Part shown: one piece after another, positions 13,101-23,815 of the stretch | Numbering within the stretch: the first letter of the stretch is position 1 | Layout of the letters: each line of letters begins with the position of its first letter | Assembly: GCF_040712315.1 (NCBI RefSeq) | Contig: NC_134015.1 | Location: forward strand, 57,675,964-57,739,963 | Source of the DNA: Castanea sativa | Lineage: Eukaryota; Streptophyta; Magnoliopsida; Fagales; Fagaceae | Length of the DNA: 64,000 bases | Direction: 5' to 3' | The notes under the pieces: model-generated | The model's input: the letters and a program-made list of their open reading frames with translations, nothing else | What the model was told of the DNA's origin: nothing | The model's database searches: none | Program-made: the position numbers and the translations under genes

Positions 13101-16100
13101 TTACAGCAATAACAATCGTAATTTTTATATTCCACAGCCATAGAAACAAAAATAAACAATCAACTAGCAGCTTTCAGTGGATCTACTAGGTCTTCAGATT
13201 GTATGATTTAAGGAAAACAGGTACTTACTGAAGGATCGTGATAGGCTCCCCAAGCAAACTATAAACACAAAAGCTGAAGGAAACAAAGGGGAAAGAAGGT
13301 CCATCAACATTCCTGAAAACAGTACAAAAAGCCTTTCTGGTCAATTCAACTTTAAAGACAGAATCGAAAGCTAACAAAACCACAAAAAACTATATAACAA
13401 TCAGATATAACTGGTGCTAGCATTCAACTGAAAGGGAAATATAGGACACTGAATAGCAATCTTGTGATCCTCTTATGAATTTGTTATACAGTACAAGGGC
13501 TTGAATTATCTGAGGAAGAATATGTGACAACATTCACCTAATATAAATATGAAGCTCCTCAGAACTTAGAAGCCACTCTCCACAACATTAGTGGCAACAG
13601 GGTCAACCAGCTATTAGTGGCCAAAAGCAATATCATTTAGAAATAACACTTTAAAAAATTATAACACGGTTAAACAAAGGAAACACTATTTGTAGGAAAG
13701 CCTACAAAGGAAGTCTGGTAATGCTGTATAAAAGAACTACAAAACCAGTGAAAATTTAAGACATTTAATAAGAGTAATACAACATTACATGTTACTGTTA
13801 ACATCAGTGAAGTAATAAAATTAGTCACTACAGACAATTGGTATGTAAATATGGACACTTAGTAATTGTTAGCTTATGGATAGCATTATCAGTATAGCAC
13901 ATATATTATTACATATAAGAAAAACAATACACAAACATTACCAGATAATTATGCATAAAACATTAAGATAGCATATACAGATACACTATTTACCTCAGCT
14001 TGTTCACATACACAACAGTTAAAAGTGATTAAGGAAAGTCCAAGAGCCTGTTCAGTGACATTGGGTAATTCTCTCCAGGGGGAGAGTCTGGGTTCAAATC
14101 CGTCCACCCCAACTCATTGTAAGCAAGAGAACAAAGAAATCCTATCAGAGTGCCATGCATACACACAAATTCCACAAAGGACTTTTATGTTCTTCCTTTT
14201 ATAATTAGAAATAATAAATCAATGGACACTAACATTTTGGGAGTCCTTTGGAAGTTAAAAATATCAAGCATTTCAGATCTAAAGAACAAACTGAAGCTAA
14301 CAAGAGATTTTTCAGCACACAGATCAAAGGGGAGTATGCATCTCCTAGCTCTCTCTCTGCATACGTACACATACAAGGGTTTATCAAAAAGAAAAGAAAA
14401 ATACACATACATGGAATTTTATAGGGGATGTTAAAGGATCCAATTCCAAACTGTAAAGAAACAAAAATGATGAGAACATACCAAGATCATTCATAAGATC
14501 TGCTACCAAACGCCACATTTTGGCATTGCTATCCAGGTTTGAGCCCTGAAGAATAGAGGGTCAGACAGAAGCATAGTTTTCTGAGGGAATATGAAGACAG
14601 AATTTTAGAAATTGACTCAACATTATTCTACCATCTTTACTCAAAGAATAAACAGAAGCCCTTTATCAAGTTACCAACAAATCATTCTGAACTACTATTA
14701 CCAAATGTTCTTTCTTTCATCAAATTATGTGGATTCAAGTATTTCCTAAGGTCTTCCTCTTCCATCTAAACAATGCATGCTATGTTTATGACTAAGAGTA
14801 TGCTCTAAATCTTATATGTAATAATGAGGATGGAAGAATAGAACAATGCACCTGGTAGAATGTGAATAAGATACCTCCAAGCATTCCAGTTAGGTCCCTC
14901 AGAAACCACTGCAATAATTTTAACGTTCAAAACAAATTGTCAACCTATTGCAAACTCAACAACTCACAAGCCAACTCCCAAGTTTGAATCAGTTTGGAGT
15001 CAGCTGTTCTTAACACAGTATTGCAAATACAAACTACATTGATGTAAAACTAACAAATGCAAAAACAAGTCTGTGCTTACCTGAAATGTGGCACCAATTA
15101 CAGTCGCTGATTTTTCACCAACCCCAATTGCACTAAGAAGAGCCTAATAGTGATTTGAGCACCACATTTTAGTAATAAATTCTACTCCTAGTAATCATCA
15201 GTGGGCTTCTAAAAATGAATTGAAAAGTTATAAATGAGAAACATAGAGCTTACTTGTGTAGAAAGCATCATCCGAATATATGTGGAAAGGCCCTAAAGGA
15301 AATATTAAGCCATGAACCTATAGTTAGCAACAATTTTCCAAAATTTTATGGTACTTATGAAAATATTAGTGTGTTGATATTTACCTGCAGTAAATCCCAG
15401 ACTTGAAAAGGAACATAATCTGGAGTCACACTACTAGGAAAACCCTGCACATTTTTTCTCCCAGAGATTAAGAAAACACAGATTGGATTTGATTTTTGAT
15501 ATTAAATGAAGGATCCTAAAATTTGACACCAATTCAATTTTCATCCTTAAAATTTATAAAAGTTGCAATTCCATCCTTGAAATCATCAATTTCCAGATAA
15601 ATTTCTAGTCCATTTTTTAAGTGCCATCTCAACATTTTATTCTCCATGTATATAAATTATCTATGGAAAATGCTAGAGCTACTATAAATTTTACTACAAA
15701 ATTTTACAAATTGATGTGGTAATGAATGTGATTGGTGCTAAATCAACAATATAATAAATAAATTTCTTAATTAATTTTTTGTTTTGTGCTTTAAAAGTTG
15801 ACACATTAGTTTGTAATGCCTGTGTAATAAAATTTGTAGCAGCTATAGCATCACTCATTTATCTAGAACAATGCTAAGAACATAAATAGTAGGAAAACGC
15901 TAAAGCTACAACCAATTTTAATACAAAATAGTAACAAGCTACCGTGGCAACGAATATGATTTGTGCCATATTATTAACAACATAAATAAATAAATTTTTG
16001 AATTATATTTTTTTTGTGTTTAAATCTTAGACACATCAGTTTGTAAAATTTTATGCAGCAAAATGTGTAGTAGCTATAGTATCATCCTTTCTTTTGTCAC

Positions 16101-16471
16101 AAAATTTTTCACAATTTGTTAAAGGTGTCAAGCTATAACTGGTGTAACATCAAATTTGTATCACATTACTACAGGTTGTGAGAAAATTTGTGTTACAAGA
16201 CTCGATGATTTATCTAATAAAGGAGGAAGGACAAAATTGATAACACAAAATTACAACTTTTTTAAACTTGAGCAAGGAAAATCAAATTTAGACCAAATTT
16301 CAAGGACCAAAAGTGCATTTTAGCCTTAAAAGAACATTGACCAAAGAGAAAGAATCACTTGCCTCTGGTACAAATGCTTGGAGAACCCTTCTCCAAACAT
16401 GGTTGAATCGGCCACCAGACCTGTATATCAATTTTTTTTTTTAACAAAATTGCCAATCAAATAAAGAAACC

Positions 16472-16510
<39 letters not shown>

Positions 16511-16654
16511 TGTGAAAAATAGAGAAAAGAGGAACCTTTGGATGCAGAGAGAAGGAGAGGCGGTGATGGTGGCAGTTTTTGAGAGCTTGGTGGAAGAGGA
16601 GCCATTCCATTCTTCCAATATGATCTCTGAATAAGATGGTGATGAAGTTTCCAT
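10179..16654 (-). CDS. RUS2: Protein ROOT UVB SENSITIVE 2 (DUF647 family)
   Basis: Fifteen coding exons were rebuilt by reading frame and splice sites (5' to 3'): 16654-16536, 16420-16363, 15444-15385, 15292-15254, 15143-15081, 14908-14852, 14545-14482, 13312-13229, 12821-12739, 12646-12517, 12265-12173, 11519-11381, 11062-11022, 10933-10746, 10277-10179. They total 1,317 nt, 438 aa, near the ~433 aa of Arabidopsis RUS2/WXR1. Family blocks appear in order: FVPEGFPSSVTPDYVPFQVW, LSAIGVGEKSATVIGATFQ, DSNAKMWRLVADLMNDLG, ALTQHFALQNNAADISAK, NYRAVRCLALTTLNPERSS, a LLVEKKG...ILHKDS block and GWKTERLLSPSI near the C-terminus. RUS2 is known to be a plastid-associated partner of RUS1 in root UV-B responses and seedling growth. 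Intron 2 has a GC donor. Intron 1 is mostly a CT tract, and intron 2 carries two copies of a dispersed repeat. All junctions keep the frame. The N-terminal ~40 aa are weakly conserved, so the start is the least certain point. Confidence 0.9.
15655..16090. repeat. Two copies of a dispersed repeat in RUS2 intron 2
   Basis: Copies at about 15665-15860 and 15897-16090 share this order: a gctaaagctac-like start, ttttactacaaaa or similar, a gtggtaatgaatgtgattgg block, aataaataaattt, ttgacacatyagtttgtaa and a gtagyagctatagyatcat end. A third relative lies at about 46410-46580 inside the PHD/SPOC-like gene. The length and lack of coding suggest a MITE-like family; classification is not possible here. 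Confidence 0.55.
16475..16504. repeat. (GA)n microsatellite in RUS2 intron 1
   Basis: About 15 GA units. In the sense direction of RUS2 it is a CT tract filling much of the 115-bp first intron. Confidence 0.9.
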
Positions 16655-17232
16655 GGAAAACTGGAAGTGGGTTTAAAAGGACAGAGCTGAATAAGCTTTG
16701 GCTCAGTCTGATCCACAGTTGGGCAGCCTTGTTCTTTTTCTTTGGCTGTTTTGAGTTTTGACCAATTGTAAAACTGAGCACAACTAGCAACGGTTGTATG
16801 CCATCAATGTCTTTTTTCACAATATGTGGGGTCTACTCTACGGTTGTGTGATCCGACTAATGTAAGACTTCAAGTACATGCAATCATACATAAGATATTT
16901 TTCTAACAAATTCACAAGTCAGGTTCTTTTAAATTAAAAAAAAAATTATAATGATTGAGAAAAAAAATTCAAAAATAAAAAAGAAGAAGATGAAAGGATT
17001 ATGACAATATATAAACATGTTTTTGTTAGAAACATTAAGATATCATAAAACTCTTTAGCTACAAAAATTTATCTGAGGTCCTTTTTGAAAAAAAAAATTT
17101 ACCCTTGGTCGAATAGAAAACAATGAGCATTTTGGAAGTCTAGAATGATGTGAGATGTTGAATAAGGGAATTGGACTCGGTCTCATCTTAGCCTGTCTAG
17201 GTCATTCTACTATAACAATCTGGCATAAACAA
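16655..17232. other. RUS2 upstream region
   Basis: This should contain the RUS2 5' leader and promoter (minus strand). Other frames reading across 16655-16820 are not supported by similarity. No clear TATA box could be assigned. Confidence 0.45.
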
Positions 17233-18066
17233 AACCCAAGACACAAAGGCACACATATACATACATATGTAGGAACTTTAGGTAATAAAAATGATATTAG
17301 CAAGTATGAAATTATGAATACTTCTTGAGACTTTTATTAATCAGTCAGGTATCCCAAATACAAATCCTCAGGAAGGCAAGACTGCAAAGTCCATAAGCCT
17401 CAAATTTCACTAACTTAAGTAATACGTAAAGCTTTACAAGACTTGTGATGTTTAGGACCTTGGATCAATATGAAGTCCCCAAGCACTATTACAAGTGGAT
17501 GCTTATCAACTTTTTTTTTTTTTTGGGAACTTGACTTAAGTTCACTTCTCTTTATGCTTTCCTAAGTTTTTTATACTTGCTATGTTTTCTATGCTCCTTT
17601 TTTGCCTTCCATGACCATTTTCTCCCCCTTTTATACTAGTTTTGGAAGATTTGAAATTACTATTATCTCCTTCTAACTTGATCTTGTCGTTTGCCCTTAG
17701 ATCAGGGCTTTGGATGTTTTTTCATTTTCTTATTCTTATTTTGTTTTCCTATGAACTCGTTTTTTAAAGTATTTTAATTGCTTTCAACTTCATGGAAGAT
17801 GATTTTCTTAGGTAGTTCAAGCATCAGTCGAGGTCAATGAGAATGGATCCCTTCTCTAGGGTAGGAGAAGGACACTTCAAAGGTTCTCTTAGATTGTTAG
17901 AGACTTTATGCACTGAGTCCTCTTCCTAAAAGTTGTATAAATGCTTCTTTCGGATGGGTGAACTCCTAAAGTTGTTAGGCATCTTTCTTCTTCCGTTATT
18001 TCTTTTGGTCAAGGTTCCTAGAATCCTTTTCTCATGGATTAGTTGGTTTTCAGTTTTAGTCTTCAA

Positions 18067-18326
18067 GGAGGGCGTTTGGATCCGCCGTTTGTGCGTCTAC
18101 GTTTTTGCTTTTTTTTTTTTTTTTTTTTACCCAGCAGCATATATTGACTTTTCAGCCATGAACAGTGTACAAATGCACTGTTCATGGGTCTCACAAATTT
18201 CACTTTTTAACCACTTTTTCATTAAAAATAGGTCCCACAAAACTATTCACATATTTAAAAATTATTTTACTACAGTGTTTTCAGTTTTCAATTTCAACAA
18301 AATAAATTCTATCCAAACGGACTCCG
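18067..18326. mobile_element. 260-bp MITE, TIR GGAGGGCGTTTGGAT
   Basis: The left end GGAGGGCGTTTGGAT and the reverse complement of the right end GGAGTCCGTTTGGAT match at 13 of 15 positions. The duplicated copy B (near 24440) lacks the element, giving an empty site. A perfect 12-bp palindrome, ccatgaacagtg/cactgttcatgg, lies inside (about 18157-18187). CGTTTGGAT-type ends are common in plant MITEs; a hAT-like origin is inferred. The target duplication is not clear. Confidence 0.75.
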
Positions 18327-19059
18327 TGATGTCTTTCATCCCTTTTTAGCTTTTCTACCAAGGGAACTAGGTCCTTTGTGGTCGTTTCCTTGGCGAACCT
18401 ATTGGACTTGCTTTATGGGTCTCATTCAAGGTCCCATTTTTCTTTGCACCAATTTTTGGGCTTATTCAAGGTCTTTTCTTCGTTCTTTTTTCACTATTGG
18501 GCTTTTGCCCATTTTTCTTGATTCTTCAGCTTCTTCCATAAAAGTGTTTTCATAGAACCATAGGTCCTTTATGTTCACATGAGGCCCATAATTTGGTACA
18601 TTGGGCTGTGCTTTTTCTCTCGTGATTTTTTGGGTATCAATAATATTTATTTTTGGTTACACACAATCACTATTCACATGATTATAGAATGGAAAAATTT
18701 TCAAAATCATTAAGTAGACAAGTTAGAATAGACCTAGCTTTTGATTACTCTACAAAAATAGAGGGAAAATGGAAAAAAGAATATCCAAAACTTATCATAT
18801 GATTTATGCCTCATCAACTTTAGGCTATTGGGAAAAAAACCTAAGAACTTAAGTTCTAAATTATAAAATTGCAATATTATAATATTCTTAGCAGTAAAGA
18901 AAAAAAAAAACCTAAGAACTTAATATTTCTAAATTATAAAATTGCAATATATATTCTTCAGCAGTAAAGGAAAAACAAAACATTTAAAAAGAAAAACCTA
19001 AGTTATAAAATTGCAATATTATGATATTCTTCAGCAGTAAAGGAAAAAACACCTAAGAA

Positions 19060-19133
19060 CGCAGGAAGGAGGGTTTGAACCTCCGACCTTGCAGTTAACA
19101 GCCACGCACTCTAATCAACTGAGCTATTCCAGA
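19060..19133 (-). pseudogene. tRNA-Asn(GTT) pseudogene
   Basis: It is the counterpart of the intact tRNA at 25222-25295 in copy B. The A box (tagctcagttgattag), the anticodon loop with GTT and the B box (ggttcaaaccc) remain. The acceptor stem starts TCTGGAA against 3' TTCCTGC, with mismatches at the first and third pairs, and the anticodon stem has lost its outer pair. A TTTTTT run follows. It may still be transcribed, but folding looks impaired. Confidence 0.65.
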
Positions 19134-19195
19134 TGCTGTTAACACATTCTACAAAATAATTATAAATTTTCAAAACCTCTCAAGTCCCTACCTTA

Positions 19196-19704
19196 CATAC
19201 AAATTAGGATTATTCTTGGACAGATGAGGCTTACTTTTTCTGCAAACCATTGTAATTTCATGTAACTTTTGCCATATAGTCTACACCCCCTCTGATTTTC
19301 TTAGTTCACTGGGTTTTATTCTATAAGATGCTACAGGACATTTACGTGATAATATGATACTGATAGAAGCTCTTAAATTTCGATGTCTTATTCCTTTTGC
19401 AATTTTTGGTGAAAATATTTCAAACATGCATGAACTATATATGCCACATTTTCAACCTCAATAAATTCCAACCAGCCCCATATGTAGATGAAAGGTACCA
19501 TATATAAACTGTTAATGAACTTTGCCACCATTTTCAATTCAAGCATTGACACGATGTTCATATTGCGTGTGTAATAATTTATTAGCAATTTTGTGAATAT
19601 CATTAGCAAGTGAAAGAGAATGCCCATTAATGCATTGGTGTTGTTCTTTCAAATCATAGAACAGATGAGATGATCCAGACGCTTGAAGCCTGTAAGGCTA
19701 TAAC
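19196..19704. other. Unique spacer between copy A and a Mutator-type element
   Basis: No counterpart is visible in copy B, and no gene is recognised. Confidence 0.4.
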
Positions 19705-21576
19705 CAAGGTTGTCAAAATCGGGATTCTACGTAGGATCGTGGGAGGTAGATAGGATCGGAGATCGTAGGATCGGATCGTGAATCGTAAGATCCTACCTAT
19801 TTTCAGATTTTAAGCAAAAAACCTATTGATAGTGACTTTGTATGTTATATAATTACTTAAAATATAAATCCATCTATTAAAAAAAAATTGCATCATAAAA
19901 TGTAATTTGCACGTACTACATCGTTCTTATGTCATTCTAATGAAGCAAAATATATTTAACTTTTGACATAATGTATTTAAAAAGTTTAGTACATGTTTAA
20001 TTAGCAACTAAGTACCAAAATATTATCTACACATATGAAAAATGTTTTCCAAATTCTAAGTTCCAAATCCAAAATAAGTTAGGCTAGTTAGCATATAAAA
20101 ACTAGCTAACTACAATTTTACAATATGTAATCTAAAAGAAAATTATCAATCTAAGGTAAACTAGCTAATCAAATAATGAAGATCCTGTTTCATAATTTTT
20201 CAAATTTTACTTAATTTAGTTAACAAAATAGAAAAATAAAAACCTTAAAAGCTTTGTCAAAATCATATACGCAATACAACAATATGGAATTAAGCTAACA
20301 AAGTACAAATAAATGATAAACTACTAAGTACTAACTACCAAAACAAATTACCAGAAACCTTAAAGGCAGCAATGGCTCATGGCAACATTATTGAGAGGGT
20401 TGAGAGGTCTTTGGGTTTTTGACTAAGTTTTTTTTTTTTTTTAAACGTTAAACTTAAGTTAAGAAAGCTTAAAGGCAGTGATGGCTCACCATTAACAGGG
20501 CTGAAAGATGCTGTGTTTTTGACAAAGGGCTAGTTATGGCATTTTTCACGTTTTATATTTTTGATAATATCGCAATCTCGATTGATCGAACTAGATGTCA
20601 AGTTTGAAATCGAAAATCTTATACGGTCTAGCCAGAATCAAGCTAGCAATCAAACTGATAGAAACTTTAGTTTTCTTGCTCTAAACTTGATTCTTTCTTG
20701 ATCTGAACTTGGGTCTTTGTCTTGGACTATAAAATACATCTTTAACCCACTTAAGACACACCAAAAACACTATGAATTGATTACATTTATCGTATTTGCC
20801 AACTACAAAAATATGGACTCTACAAAATGCATTTTCTTTTCTATGAAGTTAGAAACACCACTGTTGTGAGTACTAAAACTGTTATTTCTAAGGTAAAGTT
20901 CCTAAATCTAATGGTTTAATGACATTGGTTTCAATTGTGTGGTTTTATTTTTTATTTTTGGTTCTAAAATTGATATTTACTTTTTTAGGTCTTATTATTC
21001 TATGAAAAAAAATAGTTCTTCTTAACTCAATAAAAATAATCACTTCAAAATTATATAAAACATGGTTGCCTACAAATAGTGAAACACAAGTACATCATTA
21101 GATTTTATGTAACAACATTTGTGAAGGCGATACAAATAGATGATTAATTTAGCATAAGTATGTTAATATTAAAAGTGAATTGGCTTCTACAACAGTTTAA
21201 AAAAACAGGAACGATTAAAGAAAGAAAATGTTTTGTTTTTGAAAACATTAAACTTATACCATAGGTTTTTTTGAGATTTTATGTTGACATAGGGATAAAT
21301 TTGGGACTTCAATTCATTATTGGGCTTCTAAAACTTGTTGGGCTTGTGGGTTTAGGTTTACCCAAATGAATCCCACTTAAAAAAAAAAAAAAAAAATTCA
21401 AGCAAAATGGTAGGATCGGTAGAATCCCATACGATCCTACGATCCTATACGATTCTACACGATCCTACCTACGATCCTAACATTTTTGCGATCCTGCTAC
21501 GATTTAAAACTTTTTGGTGAGGTGGGATCGTAAAATCGTGCGATTCTACGATCTGGATCGCGATTTTGACAACCAT
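19705..21576. mobile_element. Non-autonomous Mutator-like element, 9-bp TSD
   Basis: It is flanked by a perfect 9-bp direct repeat ggctataac (19696-19704 and 21577-21585). The left terminus, caaggttgtcaaaatcg, matches the reverse complement of the right terminus, atggttgtcaaaatcg. Subterminal regions hold many copies of gatcctac/gtaggatc in both orientations, as expected of binding-site arrays near transposon ends. It is 1,872 bp with no transposase frame. A 9-bp duplication is diagnostic of the Mutator superfamily. Confidence 0.85.
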
Positions 21577-21585
21577 GGCTATAAC

Positions 21586-22083
21586 ATCTGAAGGGTAATT
21601 TTATCGTTGAATTTCGAAGGATTGTCATTAGGTTCCTAATGATGAAAGTTTGAACCATGTGGAGCTGTCCGTTTGAGCGTTTGACCAAAAAATGAATGTT
21701 CCAACACACTGAAAAATGCTTTTGTGGAAAAATTTTGATAGCATATATTTCATCTCAGGTTATTAAAAAAGCATGCTTTAGATAGTTAGCAGTTGCATTT
21801 GGTATTAATCGTTACCATACTTTAAAGACTTCGCTCTTACCAGTTACCAATAATAACATTTATTTGCTAATACCAGAAATTCAACAGCTTGTCTAATTTA
21901 GCGCATAGGTTTCGACCACCACTATAGTCTATAACATCGAACTTGTAAAATAAAGATTTTAGCCATCTCCCTTGTATCCTTCTTTTTTTTTTTCCGAGAA
22001 ATAAACATACACTGATACACACACAGCTATCCATTTCTTTGAAATTTTTTAGGGGTGAATTGGTTTTTTTCAAATTTGATCAA
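21586..22083. other. Intergenic DNA, nothing recognised
   Basis: No gene, RNA or clear repeat was identified. It separates the Mutator-type element from the duplicated PPR leader. Confidence 0.4.
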
Positions 22084-22865
22084 GTGTCAAATTTAAGAGA
22101 CATTGGATTGAATAAACGGATGAGATTTGAACTATTGCACCACACAAATTAGAACAACACAACAACCACAGCCCAGGACGGAGTCAGGATTTTAAGTTAA
22201 AGGGGGCGACTTTAACCTCTAGTTTGGCAGCTTCTTAGTCGTGAAGGTTTTTTCTTTTTTTAGTTTTTAATATGTGCATTTGCTAGGTAAAGACAAAATT
22301 ATTTTATTTAAAACTTTTTAAAGGGCAGTTGTTTATTTGAGTAAAATTTGTTAATTAGACTTAATTTTTTTTAGCTTTGCTATTGGTGATTTTTGTTGTT
22401 GTACAAATGTTTTTGGGCTAGTATATGTTGTTTTAGATTTTAGATCTATAAATTTTTTTAATGGCCTTTAAAATGAGAAAAGTGCTAGAAGTATATTGAT
22501 GATATAGTGAGTGATTATTGATAAGTAAAAAAGTGATGCAAGTAATAAACCCAGATGGGAACCAATAAGAATTTGTACCTCAACAGTTTATAAAAATATT
22601 GTAAATAAATTTGTATCTTCAACGTTACTCTAAAAAGATTCAATAATATTGTTAAGGGGGTAAAATGTAATTTTATAGAACAAAATTGCTAAAATTAATG
22701 CATATATATAATTTTTTTTTTTTTAAATTAAGGGGGGGCCACTGCCCCCATTGGTCAATGAATGCCTCCGTCCACAGCAGAACTAGGAATATGGGAAAAT
22801 TGGAAGAAATCAGTGAAGAACAATAGAGAATGTGGAGAAAAGCAAAAACACTCTCCTTTCTCTCC
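22084..22865 (+). pseudogene. Truncated copy of the PPR gene 5' end
   Basis: 22084-22171 plus 22772-22865 match 25782-25951, the leader and first 12 codons of the intact PPR gene (start codon at 22830, first residues MWRKAKTLSFLS). The match stops at ctctcctttctctcc, where LINE sequence begins. A 600-bp insertion (22172-22771) splits the leader; the intact locus keeps the uninterrupted site. The small frame across the junction (22762-22995) is therefore chimeric and not a gene. Confidence 0.85.
22172..22771. mobile_element. 600-bp insertion with short inverted ends
   Basis: It is flanked by ccacag on both sides (22166-22171 and 22772-22777), while the paralogous empty site at 25857-25862 has a single ccacag. 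The ends contain acggagtca and the inverse tgaatgcctccgt. G-runs near the left end (aagggggcgac) and the right end (gggggggcca, tgccccca) are complementary in style. It is non-coding. The superfamily is uncertain (5-6-bp TSD, short TIR). Confidence 0.75.
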
Positions 22866-23472
22866 TAGAAATCTAATCCGCAACACCATAAGGAGTATTC
22901 GAAGGGAAAGACCTCCAATAGGATGGAAGAAGCTTAATACTGATCATTCATGCATGGGTAGACTAGACCAGGCAGAGCTGGATGTGGAGGTATAGTGAGG
23001 GATGAATAGGGTGGATGGGTTGCAGGCTTCACCAGACACATTGGGTCAACTAACAGCTTCACAGCAGAATTATGGGGGCTCAGAGATGGTCTTCTGCTCT
23101 GCTGCAACTTAAATATTGATTATCTTATTGTTGAATTGGATGCACAAGTTGTGGTGGATGTCTTTAAAAATGCTGCTTATGTAAACAATGTAATTTCTCC
23201 CATCTTGGATGATTGCAGGTAATTGGCAGCTCACTTTCAGTGGATCTAGTTTAATCATTGCTACCACCAAGCCAATCGGTGCGTAGATCTGCTTGCTAGA
23301 ATGGGTGCTACTCAGGACTTAGATTTTATTTCTTTTGTTAGTCCACCTGTGGACATTTATAATGCTTTTGAGGATGATCATAATGGTATTTATTTTAACA
23401 GGATGTGTCTTGAACTTGATGTAGCTGTTTAGTTTGTTTAATGCATCGTCGTCGTTTACCAAAAAGAAAAAA
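22866..23472 (+). pseudogene. LINE relic, RNase H-like domain
   Basis: Reading across one frameshift and several stops gives GWKKLNTD, then AELWGLRDGL, VELDAQVVVD and HCYHQANRCVDLLARMG. This is the D...E...D pattern plus the H-x-x-x-AN-x-x-x-D-x-LA tail of the RNase H-like (RVT_3) domain found at the C-terminus of plant LINEs. It ends in an A-rich stretch (accaaaaagaaaaaaac), as expected of a LINE 3' end. Upstream reverse transcriptase is absent, so the copy is 5'-truncated. Confidence 0.8.
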
Positions 23473-23495
23473 ACTCAAGACACAAAAGCACACAT

Positions 23496-23503
<8 letters not shown>

Positions 23504-23542
<39 letters not shown>
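23504..23542. repeat. (TA)n microsatellite
   Basis: About 19 TA units. The matching place in copy A is only acatacatatgtagg. Confidence 0.9.
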
Positions 23543-23550
<8 letters not shown>

Positions 23551-23771
23551 CGTAGGAACTTTAGGTAATAAGAATGACGTTAGCAAGTATGAATACTTCA
23601 ATGGACATTTATTAATCGATCAGGTATCCCGAATACAACTCTTTATGAAGGCAAGACCGCAAAGTCCATAAGCCTCAAATTTCACAGAGTAGCCTCTAAG
23701 GCTTAACAAGACTTGTGAAATTTGGGTCCTTGGATCAATGTGGATCCCCCAAGTACTATTACAAGTGGATG

Positions 23772-23772
<1 letters not shown>

Positions 23773-23811
<39 letters not shown>
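23773..23811. repeat. (TA)n microsatellite
   Basis: About 19 TA units where copy A has a T-run after gatgcttatc. Confidence 0.9.

Positions 23812-23815
<4 letters not shown>

Larger units (their letters stand above)
17233..19195. repeat. Segmental duplication, copy A
   Basis: It aligns collinearly with 23475-25350 (copy B). Shared blocks include taggaactttaggtaata, ccataagcctcaaatttcac, ttacaagtggatgctta, cctaagttttttatacttgc, gaaggacacttcaaaggttc, ttctcatggattagttggtt, a tRNA-Asn-like unit and aataattataaattttcaaa after it. Copy A carries an extra 260-bp MITE (18067-18326). No credible protein gene is seen; the frame 17933-18349 runs through the MITE and is rejected. Confidence 0.85.

Noticed and set aside
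14040..14120. Possible tRNA from ggttcaaatccgtccacccc
   Set aside because: It has a B-box-like phrase but no matching A box or acceptor stem; at most a SINE remnant within a RUS2 intron.
16428..16820. 130-aa and 91-aa minus-strand frames at the RUS2 5' end
   Set aside because: They read through the CT microsatellite of intron 1 in the wrong frame; the RUS2 frame starts at 16654 and splices at 16536.
17933..18349. 138-aa frame
   Set aside because: It runs from duplicated non-coding sequence into the 260-bp MITE; copy B does not preserve it.
22762..22995. 77-aa frame spanning MPPSTAELGIWENW...
   Set aside because: Chimera of the end of an inserted element, duplicated PPR leader and LINE relic, in a different frame from the PPR start.
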